From: Flavobacteriales bacterium
GTDB lineage: Bacteria > Bacteroidota > Bacteroidia > Flavobacteriales_E > Vicingaceae
Assembly: GCA_020435335.1 (NCBI GenBank)
Contig: JAGQZT010000130.1
Location: 1-37,947 of the forward strand
Direction: 5' to 3'
Length of the DNA stretch: 37,947 nucleotides
In this document: positions 1 to 7,978 of the stretch, piece by piece
How positions within the stretch are numbered: position 1 is the stretch's first letter
Layout of the letters: each line of letters opens with the position of its first letter
The notes under the pieces: model-generated
Told to the model about the DNA's origin: nothing
The model's input: only the letters and a program-made list of their open reading frames with translations
Database searches by the model: none
Made by a program: the position numbers and the translations under genes

Positions 1-1445
1 CCGGGAGTGGTAGCATCCAAAAGAGTGCTGCTGCCAAGGCATATTTCCACATCCGGTCCACCTAAAGCGGTTAACTGGCACCATTTAATGGTTGAATAAT
101 CTTTAAAAGACGCAGGATCTGTGCTGGTTCCTGTAACATAGATGCTTTCGTTGGCGTCAATTTCCATGGCAAAAGCCTGGTCACTGTTGCTTGCCGGTCC
201 GTCGAACCGGGCTTTCCACTGAATGTTTCCGTTGGCAGTATCGTATTTAAGCGTAAGGTAATCATTGTTGGTTCCGTTTCCGGCACTGTACCCTGTAACA
301 TACAAAGCTCCGGAAGTTCCCAGGCGCATTTGTTGAGCATCGTCATATCCACTGGCCGGTCCATCGTAAGTGTCTCTCCATACCTGGTTACCTGCTGCGT
401 CATATTTAATGGTTACCATATTTTCGGCAGATCCGCCCAGTCCCATACTTCTTCCCGCAACGTATACATTTTGGTTGCCGTCGGCGAGAATGTCGAATGC
501 TTTATCTTCATCATGGAGTGGACCATCGTAGGTTCTGGCCCATTGCTGGGTTCCGCTGCTGTTAATCATGATGGTAACGAAATCATTTTCCGTTGCCAAC
601 CCACCATAAGAAGCCCCCGCTACATATACGTTGTTTAACGCGTCAACAAATAAAGCTTCGGGAACATCAAAGAAGTTCAGGGTGCCATTGTATCGCGACA
701 CCCATTGTTGGGCACCTGAATTGTTATATTTGACAGTAGCAATGTCGAGATCGGTTCCGCTTCCCATACTGTGACCGCTTACATAAACATTGAACGAAGC
801 ATCCAGCTTAATCTGAGTTGCCGCATCAACACTGTTTCCCGGGCCGTTGTATGCCGTTGCCCATTGTTGAGCTCCGGCGCTGTTATATTTAATGGTCATG
901 TAATTCGTTCCCTGCGAACCGGCATCACTGCTTCCGGTTACATAGGTATTTCCGGCATTGTCGATGGCAATACCGTATGCTTCATCGAAACCATTTCCCG
1001 TACCGTTATATAGGGTTGCCCACTGTTGGGCTCCGCTGCTGTTGTATTTAATGGTTACGTAGTCATAATTCGGGCCGCTGGAAGCGGTGTAACCGGTAAC
1101 ATAAACATTTCCGCTGTTATCCACTGCAATATCCCGCCCTTCGTCAAGTGCACTTGCAGATCCGTTAAATGTAGCAGCCCATTGTTGGTTCCCCAGGGCA
1201 TCGTATTTAATGGTTACAATATCGTAACCGTTGGTAGCATTGGTATATGAAGTTCCTGTTACGTACACGTTTCCGTTTGCATCAACTGCTATTTCCTTTC
1301 CTGAATCGGTGTTCACTCCTGAACCGGTAAACCGGGATTCCCAAAGGACATTGATTTGACCATTTATACTGTTAAAGGCCATAAAAAAACCGATAAAGAT
1401 TATAGCTTTATAAAAAGATTTTTTTGCTTGAGCATTTCTCATCAT
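1..1445 (-). CDS. Secreted SBBP beta-propeller repeat protein (C-terminus cut by window edge)
   Basis: The reading frame is open from ATG at 1445 to the left edge, about 481 codons, with no stop. It begins MMRNAQAKKSF, then a hydrophobic stretch ending near SINGQ, which looks like a signal peptide. About eight repeats of roughly 53 residues follow. Each has the pattern D.A.GNVYVTG followed by YDYVTIKYNSSGAQQWA, the SBBP beta-propeller signature (PF06739). The last visible residues (GGPDVEICLGSSTLLDA) look like the start of an Ig-like module, so a T9SS sorting domain may lie beyond the edge (inference). A second in-frame ATG lies at 1442. A consensus Bacteroidota promoter sits 27 bases upstream. 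The product is predicted to be a secreted or cell-surface protein; its ligand is unknown. It is transcribed divergently from the adhesin operon at 1604. Confidence 0.88.
   Translation of the reverse strand, partial: MMRNAQAKKSFYKAIIFIGFFMAFNSINGQINVLWESRFTGSGVNTDSGKEIAVDANGNVYVTGTSYTNATNGYDIVTIKYDALGNQQWAATFNGSASALDEGRDIAVDNSGNVYVTGYTASSGPNYDYVTIKYNSSGAQQWATLYNGTGNGFDEAYGIAIDNAGNTYVTGSSDAGSQGTNYMTIKYNSAGAQQWATAYNGPGNSVDAATQIKLDASFNVYVSGHSMGSGTDLDIATVKYNNSGAQQWVSRYNGTLNFFDVPEALFVDALNNVYVAGASYGGLATENDFVTIMINSSGTQQWARTYDGPLHDEDKAFDILADGNQNVYVAGRSMGLGGSAENMVTIKYDAAGNQVWRDTYDGPASGYDDAQQMRLGTSGALYVTGYSAGNGTNNDYLTLKYDTANGNIQWKARFDGPASNSDQAFAMEIDANESIYVTGTSTDPASFKDYSTIKWCQLTALGGPDVEICLGSSTLLDATTP
65..1320 (-). 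repeat. Tandem SBBP-encoding repeats, period about 160 bases
   Basis: The plus strand shows a recurring core close to CCCATTGTTG near 541, 700, 860, 1018 and 1180, each preceded or followed by a TTTAATGGTTA-like core. The spacing of about 160 bases corresponds to one propeller repeat of the minus-strand protein. The copies are diverged, so this is an old protein repeat and not a recent DNA amplification. Confidence 0.8.
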
Positions 1446-1472
1446 GGAAAAAGTTAAAAAATTTCAGCTGAA

Positions 1473-1502
1473 CAAAGATAGGTAAATAATTGCTCGAAGC
1501 AA
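1473..1502 (-). promoter_or_regulatory. Bacteroidota promoter for the SBBP gene
   Basis: On the minus strand a TTG (1502-1500) is followed after exactly 19 bases by TATCTTTG (1480-1473). This matches the TTG-N19-TAnnTTTG promoter of Bacteroidota in full. The box ends 27 bases before the ATG at 1445, implying a leader of about 20 bases. Confidence 0.75.
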
Positions 1503-1510
1503 GTTTAATA

Positions 1511-1554
1511 GCTAACATCGATAGATGAATTTGTTGTTTTTATCGATAATTAGC
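1511..1554. promoter_or_regulatory. Inverted repeat between divergent promoters, candidate shared operator
   Basis: GCTAA-c-ATCGATA (1511-1523) is matched by TATCGAT-aa-TTAGC (1541-1554), giving 12 complementary bases per arm around a 17-base AT-rich spacer. It lies just upstream of the minus-strand TTG element (1500-1502) and reaches the expected -33 region of the plus-strand promoter whose -7 box is at 1574. A dimeric regulator bound here could control both genes. The regulator is unknown. Confidence 0.4.
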
Positions 1555-1573
1555 ATTATATGATTAAATTTTT

Positions 1574-1581
1574 TAGCTTTG
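1574..1581 (+). promoter_or_regulatory. Promoter -7 box of the adhesin-SprF-OmpA operon
   Basis: TAGCTTTG followed by C is a perfect TAnnTTTG box ending 22 bases before the ATG at 1604. There is no clear TTG at the expected -33 spacing, so activation by a regulator bound at the adjacent inverted repeat is plausible. Confidence 0.55.
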
Positions 1582-1603
1582 CAAGGCTTTAACTGACTGA
1601 CTA

Positions 1604-4600
1604 ATGAGATTGATCAAGAATATACTCATCGTTACCCTATTTTTACTGGCTCCTTATATTGCCAAATCTACCCACGTGGTAGGAGGCTCGTTGACGTATG
1701 AGCATCTGGGTGGTTCTACATACCGGATTACATTTAAAATGTATCGCGATTGCAGCCCTTCCAGTGTTCAGCTCCCCAACAGTGTAAGAATCGAAGTAAG
1801 ACAACCTAACGGTGCCAGCTTTTCTCCGGATAAAGACATCGTAATCCCCAAAACACAGGTTCAGGTATTGAACCCCCCCATTGATACTTGTGCTTTCGAT
1901 CCCGGAATTTGTGTTGAAGAAGCTATTTATTCAACCATTGTGAACAACCTGCCTCCCAATCCCGGAGGGTATCATTTGTTCTTCCAAACCTGTTGCCGGA
2001 ATGCCAGTTTGGTGAATTGTAACAATCCGCTCAACACCGGGGAAAGTTTCTACACCTTTATCCCCGATAATAGTACAACCTTAACCAATTCGAGCCCTCA
2101 GTGGAAAAACTTCCCGCCGGTATACGTTTGCCAGGGTAATCCGTTGGTGTTCGATCACGGTGCAACAGACAAGGATGGTGATTCGTTAGCTTATTCATTC
2201 TACAACCCATTTGATGATAATGCCCCCACATTTCCAGGCAACGTTGCTACATTTACACCGATCACATACAACGGCGGTTACACGGCGAACAACCCGCTAG
2301 GCGGGGGAGGGTTTGTCGTAAATCCTACTACTGGTGTTATTACCGGAACACCTCCGGCTTTAGGGCAATATGTTGTTGGGGTAAAAGTAGACGAATACCG
2401 AAATGGTGTGAAGATCAATACCGTTTACCGTGATTTCCAGTTCAATGTGATCAATTGTCCTCCGCTCCCATATCCGGGAATCGGACCGATGCAAGGGTGT
2501 TCGGGAACGGCTGTAAACTTTACCAACACCAGTACGCCGCTTACAGGGAATTCATTCTACTGGGATTTCGGGGATCTGACATCTACCTCCGATACGTCTA
2601 ATGCCGTTAACCCGTCATACACGTATCCAAGTATCGGTACTTATGTTGTTATGCTCGTTGCTCAGGCGCACACACCTTGTGCGGATACCATTTACGATAC
2701 GCTGGTCGTTTCGGGTGTAACTCCTGATTTTACACTTACGGATTCGACTTGTGTCAACACGCCGGTTAACTTTAACGATATTTCGACTCCAACAGCGAAC
2801 GCAACCATTAATAGCTGGCAGTGGGACTTCGGAGATGGTGGTTCGGCCGTTACGCCAAACCCCGGACATACATATACCACACCCGGAACATACCCGGTTC
2901 AGTTGATAGTAGGAACCAATACGGGTTGTATGGATTCCATAACCAAGAACATATTTGTTCAGGGCTTGCCACAGGCTGTGGCCAATGATACGTTTGCCTG
3001 TATTTCCAATCCGGTAACTCAATTAAACGGTATGGTAAGCGGCGCCTCCGGAGGAATCTGGACTACACTTGGTTCAGGATCTTTCAGTCCAAACAATTCC
3101 ACACTAAACCCGACCTATTCACCTTCAAATGCCGATACGGCTGCAGGTTTTGTCACACTTATTTTATCTACAACAGGAAATGGTTTCTGCCCGTCTCATT
3201 CCGATACGATGATCTTGTCTTTTTCAATCGGAATAACGGCCAATGCAGGCCCCGATATCGCTGTGTGTAAAGATACCGCAGGGGTTCCTTTAAGCGGAAC
3301 CATTTTAACTGCTTCGGGAGGGCAATGGGTTTCCAGCGGAACAGGAACATTCTCTCCAAACCCGTTTGACATGAATGCCGTTTACATCCCGAGCTCGGCT
3401 GATACGACTTCAGGATCGGTTCTTATCTACCTGAACTCGATTGGAAACGGAAACTGTGTTCCGGATTCGGACACCTTACTGGTAACGTTTACTTCTACGC
3501 CAACAGCATCCATTATGTCTAATGATACCGCATGCGCCGGATTCAAAATATTCCCTGTGAGTGCAAACTCCACAACGGGTAGTGGCTACTGGCAAACTCT
3601 TGGTTCCGGGAACTTTACACCAAGTGATTCCCTGAACAGCACCGGGTATTTAGCCGATTCACTTGATAATTTTAACGGAAGTGTTACCTTAATTTTCACA
3701 TCAACTAATAACGGCGGATGTAAAGCGTATTCCGATACCCTGAATATTGCACTGATCCCGGCGCCTGGTGCCGATTTCAATTTCGCTTCCGTTTGTCCGA
3801 AGGATACGGTGTTCTTTTTGGATAATTCCAACTTTACGGATCCGATTATTTCCTGGGACTGGGACTTTAATAACGGGTTCATTGACAACCTTCAGAATAC
3901 GGCCACCACTTATGATACGGCCGGAACATACAATGTCAGTCTCATTGTCGAGTCGGCAAACGGTTGTATCGATACCATTGTAAAACCGGTTCTGATTTAT
4001 GCGAATCCGGATGCTCAGTTCAATGTAAACGGCGTTTGTCAGGGAGTGGGAAGTGTATTTGCCGATTCTTCCAGCGTGAGCGGATCCAACATTACTTCCT
4101 GGTATTGGGATTTTGGTGACGGCAACGGTACCGATACGGCTCAGAACCCACTTTATGTTTATAACAATAATGGCATTTTCAACGTGAGCCTCATCGTTCA
4201 ATCCGCTCAGGGTTGTTGGGATACGATCGTTAATCCGGTCACTATTCAGTCTCCGCCAACGGCTAATTATTCCAGCGCACCGACATCGGTTAAAATCGGA
4301 GAAAACTTCAACTTTACCGATTTATCGTTCACCAACATTGTGAGCTGGTACTGGGATTTTGGAGACACGTTAGGGACTTCTATTTTGCAGCACCCAACCT
4401 ATAATTACTCAACATCCGGAAACTTTACGGTTTGTTTACGGGTAACCGACAATTCCGGGTGTATGGATTCCATTTGTAATGATGTTATCGTGTTTATGCC
4501 GCCTCAGGTGCCGAATGCGTTCTCACCGAACGGACAGGGTGCCAACAATGTGTTTAGCGTGTTAGGCGGGCCATATAAAGAACTGGAGTTTAAAATTTAT

Positions 4601-4768
4601 AACAACTGGGGTGAATTGATCTTTGAATCCAACGACCAGGCTATTGGTTGGGATGGTACCCGAAACGGGGAGGATCAGCCGGTTGGTGTATATGTTTACA
4701 CGGTTCGTGCTGTCACATTAGACGATGAACAACACACCATAAAAGGAGATGTTACATTATTGAGGTAA
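1604..4768 (+). CDS. Large PKD-repeat surface protein with T9SS type B (gliding-motility-associated) sorting domain
   Basis: A signal peptide (MRLIKNILIVTLFLLAPYIAKS) leads into an N-terminal domain beginning THVVGGSLTYEHLG with a Cys-rich YRDC segment, a head often seen on Bacteroidota surface proteins. PKD domains follow at about 285-370, 371-455, 721-800, 801-883 and 884-965, each with a W.WDFGD core. Between them are three Ig-like repeats (about 456-720) with the pattern GSG.F.P. The C-terminus (about 966-1054) starts VPNAFSPNG and contains IYNNWGELIFES, GWDGTRNGE and VGVYVYTV, the CHU_C / type B sorting domain (TIGR04131 class). Type B proteins are exported by T9SS with help from a PorP/SprF partner, and exactly such a gene overlaps this stop codon by one base. 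Likely a SprB-like adhesin; ligand unknown. Confidence 0.9.
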   Translation: MRLIKNILIVTLFLLAPYIAKSTHVVGGSLTYEHLGGSTYRITFKMYRDCSPSSVQLPNSVRIEVRQPNGASFSPDKDIVIPKTQVQVLNPPIDTCAFDPGICVEEAIYSTIVNNLPPNPGGYHLFFQTCCRNASLVNCNNPLNTGESFYTFIPDNSTTLTNSSPQWKNFPPVYVCQGNPLVFDHGATDKDGDSLAYSFYNPFDDNAPTFPGNVATFTPITYNGGYTANNPLGGGGFVVNPTTGVITGTPPALGQYVVGVKVDEYRNGVKINTVYRDFQFNVINCPPLPYPGIGPMQGCSGTAVNFTNTSTPLTGNSFYWDFGDLTSTSDTSNAVNPSYTYPSIGTYVVMLVAQAHTPCADTIYDTLVVSGVTPDFTLTDSTCVNTPVNFNDISTPTANATINSWQWDFGDGGSAVTPNPGHTYTTPGTYPVQLIVGTNTGCMDSITKNIFVQGLPQAVANDTFACISNPVTQLNGMVSGASGGIWTTLGSGSFSPNNSTLNPTYSPSNADTAAGFVTLILSTTGNGFCPSHSDTMILSFSIGITANAGPDIAVCKDTAGVPLSGTILTASGGQWVSSGTGTFSPNPFDMNAVYIPSSADTTSGSVLIYLNSIGNGNCVPDSDTLLVTFTSTPTASIMSNDTACAGFKIFPVSANSTTGSGYWQTLGSGNFTPSDSLNSTGYLADSLDNFNGSVTLIFTSTNNGGCKAYSDTLNIALIPAPGADFNFASVCPKDTVFFLDNSNFTDPIISWDWDFNNGFIDNLQNTATTYDTAGTYNVSLIVESANGCIDTIVKPVLIYANPDAQFNVNGVCQGVGSVFADSSSVSGSNITSWYWDFGDGNGTDTAQNPLYVYNNNGIFNVSLIVQSAQGCWDTIVNPVTIQSPPTANYSSAPTSVKIGENFNFTDLSFTNIVSWYWDFGDTLGTSILQHPTYNYSTSGNFTVCLRVTDNSGCMDSICNDVIVFMPPQVPNAFSPNGQGANNVFSVLGGPYKELEFKIYNNWGELIFESNDQAIGWDGTRNGEDQPVGVYVYTVRAVTLDDEQHTIKGDVTLLR

Positions 4769-5766
4769 TGCGTATGATGAGAAAATATTATTTATTCTTC
4801 GTGGTAGTGATAATCGGAACAAGTGTCAAAGCACAAGATTTTCACTTGTCTCAGTACGATGCCGCTCCGTTGTTCTTAAATCCTGCTCTTGTCGGGCAAT
4901 TTGAAGGAAAATACCGGGTGCATGGTCATTACAGAACACAATGGGGGAGCGTTTCTTCCAAATCGTTTAAAACGGCAGCTATTTCGTTTGATATGCCTTT
5001 CGACAAATTTGCATTTGGTGCTCAGGTATTGAACAGAAGAGCGGGAGCAGGTGACTATAACGACCTGGGTATTTTGCTGAATGGAGGTTATAGTTTTACG
5101 TTTGATAAACAGGAGACCCACAAACTTTCTCTGGGCGTTCAGGCCGGAGTTATTCAGAAAAGCATTAACTATGGCAATCTTTATTTCGAGAGCCAGTATA
5201 CAACAAACAACGGAGGTACTTTTGATCAATCGCTGCCAACGGGAGAGGATTTTGGAAAAAATAACTTCTGGATTCCGGATGTGAATGCAGGTTTTGTTTA
5301 TTACTACGGGAAGGATCAGGTTCGAATCAATCCGTTTGTGGGGGCTTCTGCTTTTCACTTAACCCAGCCGAAGGAAACATTTTATACAACCGATAACAAG
5401 TTACCAATGCGCTATCTGGCTCATGCCGGTGCTAAGGTGAATCTGTCTGAAAAAATACAATTCATGCCAAAGGTGCTGTGGATGCGTCAGCGAAACGCGC
5501 AGGAGATTAATTACGGTTTGATGGTGCACTATCATTTGAGCGGTGCAGGAGTCATCATTCTGTTAGGGCCTACCCTCAGGTCATCGGATGCCTTTATCAT
5601 TGAAGGAGGCGCCAAATTCGGCAATTACGAAGCAAAAGTAAGCTATGATTTCAATACATCATCGCTGAGCGATTTCTCAGATGGGAAAGGAGGTTTTGAA
5701 ATCTCCCTGACTTACATCCCGCGAATATTTAAACCAAACCCAATTCAAAACTGTCCGAGAATATGA
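4768..5766 (+). CDS. PorP/SprF family type IX secretion outer-membrane protein
   Basis: The ATG shares the last A of the upstream TAA (TAATG), implying translational coupling. Alternative ATGs at 4774 and 4777 would shorten the leader slightly. A signal peptide ending near VKAQ is followed by DFHLSQYDAAPLFLNPALVGQFEGKYR... (hallmark SQY..APL.LNPA.AG-like head of PorP/SprF), then amphipathic beta strands typical of a roughly 330-residue outer-membrane barrel. In Flavobacterium johnsoniae SprF is needed to secrete the type B adhesin SprB, and PorP/SprF paralogues usually sit beside their type B cargo. By position this one probably serves the 1054-residue adhesin just upstream. It overlaps the next gene by 4 bases (ATGA). 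Confidence 0.92.
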   Translation: MRMMRKYYLFFVVVIIGTSVKAQDFHLSQYDAAPLFLNPALVGQFEGKYRVHGHYRTQWGSVSSKSFKTAAISFDMPFDKFAFGAQVLNRRAGAGDYNDLGILLNGGYSFTFDKQETHKLSLGVQAGVIQKSINYGNLYFESQYTTNNGGTFDQSLPTGEDFGKNNFWIPDVNAGFVYYYGKDQVRINPFVGASAFHLTQPKETFYTTDNKLPMRYLAHAGAKVNLSEKIQFMPKVLWMRQRNAQEINYGLMVHYHLSGAGVIILLGPTLRSSDAFIIEGGAKFGNYEAKVSYDFNTSSLSDFSDGKGGFEISLTYIPRIFKPNPIQNCPRI

Positions 5767-7883
5767 GAGTGAGTAAGGTGTTGATAGTGCTGTTGATGGC
5801 GTTTGGTCAAACCGTGTTTGCACAAACCAAGGCAGATATCATTGAACAAGGCGATAACGCCTATAAGAATGAAAACTATGCTTCAGCAGCGTATTTTTAT
5901 AAGCGTGTCATTGACAAGAAAGGCGTGTCCAGCGGACTGGTACACCCGTACGAAGCGAAGGCGTGGGTTGCCCCTCCAAAGAAGAACAAGAAAGATTCCA
6001 CGGATGTTAAACTGGACACGAATGCATACGCCGGCAACGAAGTGGTTCTGCATAAACTGGCCAATTCCTATTTAAAGAATCACGATTACCAAAAGGCAGA
6101 ACAATGGTATGCCATTGCGGTTAATTACCCGATTGACGTGGTGGAGGATGACGCTTTTGATCACTTGCCTGAAGCCAGGCTATGGTATGGAGAGTCGTTG
6201 ATGCGCAACGGAAAATACGATGATGCCCTGAAACAATTTGAGGCCTTTAAACAGGAAACCTCCAATCTGGAAATGGCTAAACGAGCCGACAAAGGAATTC
6301 TCGGATGTTATTTTGCAGAGGATCCCAGTTCGGAGAACCCCGAAGCAGAAGTACTGCCTGCAGATTCCAATATGAACTTCGGAACCTCCAGCTATGGCGT
6401 CAATTATTTTGGCGATGAAACCACCCTGATATTCTCTGCCGCGGGACCAGGTGGCACCATTGACGATGAAAAAACTCAAAACAGTAATTTTTTAAGTGAT
6501 TTCTACATCACGCAGTCGTTGATGGATGAAGGATTCGGTAAACCCAATAATTTGAGAATGCCAATCAATACGGCCAACAATGAAGGAGCCGGGGTACTTT
6601 CGATCGATCGGACCACATTCTACTTTACCCGCCAATCCAATGTAAACAACAGAGAGGTAGCTATTTGGGTAAGTAAAAACTTCAATAATCAGTGGTTGCA
6701 ACCGTTAAAACTGGATAATAAAGTAAATGCAGACGGATACAAGTCCATGCACCCTGCCTTATCACTTGACGGGGATGTGCTCTATTTTTCTTCCGACAGA
6801 CCGGGTGGTCAGGGAGGAATGGATATCTGGTACTGCAATGTGGATGAATACGGAGGATTGAGCGACCCGATTAACATGGGCCCATACATCAATACAAGCG
6901 GAGATGAAGTAACACCGTACTACAATTTTTTCACCAAGACCTTGTATTTTTCATCGGATGCTCTCGGCGGAATCGGCGGGCTCGACATCTACAAAACCAC
7001 CTACAACGAAGATGATGAAACCTGGAGCAACCCTAAGAACCTGGGGAAACCTTTCAATTCGACGAAGGATGATGCTTATTTTATCATCGATAAAGCTCAG
7101 AAAACGGGTTATTTATCGTCTGATCGTTCTCAGTGTAATTGCGGCGAGGAATATCAGGGATCTACCTATTGCTACAAAATCTTCAAGTTCGGTCAGCCCG
7201 ATATGAAATTCAGCATCAGTGGTACTGTATTCAATGCGGAGACCGATGAGGTTATTCCGAATGCACTCATCTCCTTCAAAGATATTCGAGGCAAGATGGA
7301 GCCGTTCTTCCTGACGACAGATGAGAATGGTAACTACGAAAGAGACCTGGAAGTAGGATGGGAACTTTTCTTAAAGGCTCAGAAAGCGAAATACTTCGGG
7401 GATGCCGCTTCTATTTCAACGCAAGGATTAACCGAATCCAAGCATTTCTTACAGGACTTCTTCCTGACTCCGATTCCGATGGGTGAGATTGAGATACCCG
7501 GTATTGAATACGATTTCGACGCAGCCACACTACGTCCTAAATCGAAAGAAATCCTGGATGAATTGGTACAGTTCCTGGAGCTGAACGACAACATTACCAT
7601 TGAAATCCGCTCACATACGGATAGCCGTGGTAACGACGATTACAACTTGAATCTTTCCAATAAACGAGCTGCTTCGGTGGTGAAATACCTAGTAGAGCAC
7701 GGAATTAATCCTGCTCGTCTGGAATCAATCGGTATGGGAGAGAAAGAACCGCTGGACGATTGTTCACAATATCCTGACTGTGGAGATACCGGAAATAGCG
7801 ATTGCGATTGCCATCAAAAGAATCGTAGAACCGCATTTAAGACCACCAGCGAAGATTTCAAGGACGTTTTTAAAGGGAATTGA
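5763..7883 (+). CDS. OmpA family envelope protein with TPR, PD40 repeats and carboxypeptidase-regulatory-like domain
   Basis: The start overlaps the SprF-like stop (ATGA). Visible order: signal peptide ending TVFAQ; TPR-like helices (about 24-180); PD40/WD40-like propeller segments (about 200-460) with repeated SLDGDVLYFSSDRPGG and LYFSSDALGGIGGLDIY motifs; a carboxypeptidase-regulatory-like beta-sandwich (about 474-560, SISGTVFNAETDEVIPNA); and an OmpA C-terminal domain (about 585-700) with HTDSRGNDDYNLNLSNKRA, which holds the Asp and Arg used to bind peptidoglycan. A short Cys-rich insert (DDCSQYPDCGDTGNSDCDC) precedes the final NRRTAF motif. OmpA/PD40 proteins of this architecture commonly accompany PorP/SprF genes and are thought to anchor the secretion complex to peptidoglycan; that role here is inferred from context. 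Confidence 0.88.
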   Translation: MRVSKVLIVLLMAFGQTVFAQTKADIIEQGDNAYKNENYASAAYFYKRVIDKKGVSSGLVHPYEAKAWVAPPKKNKKDSTDVKLDTNAYAGNEVVLHKLANSYLKNHDYQKAEQWYAIAVNYPIDVVEDDAFDHLPEARLWYGESLMRNGKYDDALKQFEAFKQETSNLEMAKRADKGILGCYFAEDPSSENPEAEVLPADSNMNFGTSSYGVNYFGDETTLIFSAAGPGGTIDDEKTQNSNFLSDFYITQSLMDEGFGKPNNLRMPINTANNEGAGVLSIDRTTFYFTRQSNVNNREVAIWVSKNFNNQWLQPLKLDNKVNADGYKSMHPALSLDGDVLYFSSDRPGGQGGMDIWYCNVDEYGGLSDPINMGPYINTSGDEVTPYYNFFTKTLYFSSDALGGIGGLDIYKTTYNEDDETWSNPKNLGKPFNSTKDDAYFIIDKAQKTGYLSSDRSQCNCGEEYQGSTYCYKIFKFGQPDMKFSISGTVFNAETDEVIPNALISFKDIRGKMEPFFLTTDENGNYERDLEVGWELFLKAQKAKYFGDAASISTQGLTESKHFLQDFFLTPIPMGEIEIPGIEYDFDAATLRPKSKEILDELVQFLELNDNITIEIRSHTDSRGNDDYNLNLSNKRAASVVKYLVEHGINPARLESIGMGEKEPLDDCSQYPDCGDTGNSDCDCHQKNRRTAFKTTSEDFKDVFKGN

Positions 7884-7895
7884 TCCTTTTTGCGT

Positions 7896-7903
7896 TAACT
7901 TTG
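7896..7903 (+). promoter_or_regulatory. Promoter -7 box upstream of second type B adhesin
   Basis: TAACTTTG is a perfect TAnnTTTG box 13 bases after the stop of the OmpA gene. No TTG lies at the standard spacing. The start codon at 7979 would be preceded by a leader of about 70 bases, long for this window. Confidence 0.4.
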
Positions 7904-7915
7904 TCTAAACTTATT

Positions 7916-7937
7916 CGGTAAATTAAGCAACTTACCG
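7916..7937 (+). other. Leader hairpin upstream of gene 7979
   Basis: CGGTAA (7916-7921) pairs with TTACCG (7932-7937). Two further pairs (TT/AA) form inside one mismatch, leaving an AAGC loop. It has no following T-run, so it is not a standard terminator. It may be an operator or a leader structure. Confidence 0.3.
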
Positions 7938-7978
7938 CGTATAATTTCGTCTGTTATTATATCAAACGATATTCTTAA

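Noticed and set aside
541..1190. Regularly spaced similar sequences (about 160 bases apart) that could suggest a CRISPR or other DNA repeat array
   Set aside because: The period equals one protein repeat, the copies are diverged and spacers are not unique. They encode SBBP propeller blades.
330..1250. Several plus-strand open frames (330-638, 771-1013, 1026-1250) with similar, repetitive products
   Set aside because: They are antisense shadows of the minus-strand SBBP repeat gene. The minus frame is open from 1445 to the window edge with a signal peptide and a perfect promoter.
2615..4201. Minus-strand open frames inside the PKD adhesin (e.g. 2615-3022, 3701-4201)
   Set aside because: They are antisense to a continuous 1054-codon gene with clear domains and have no recognisable product or promoter.
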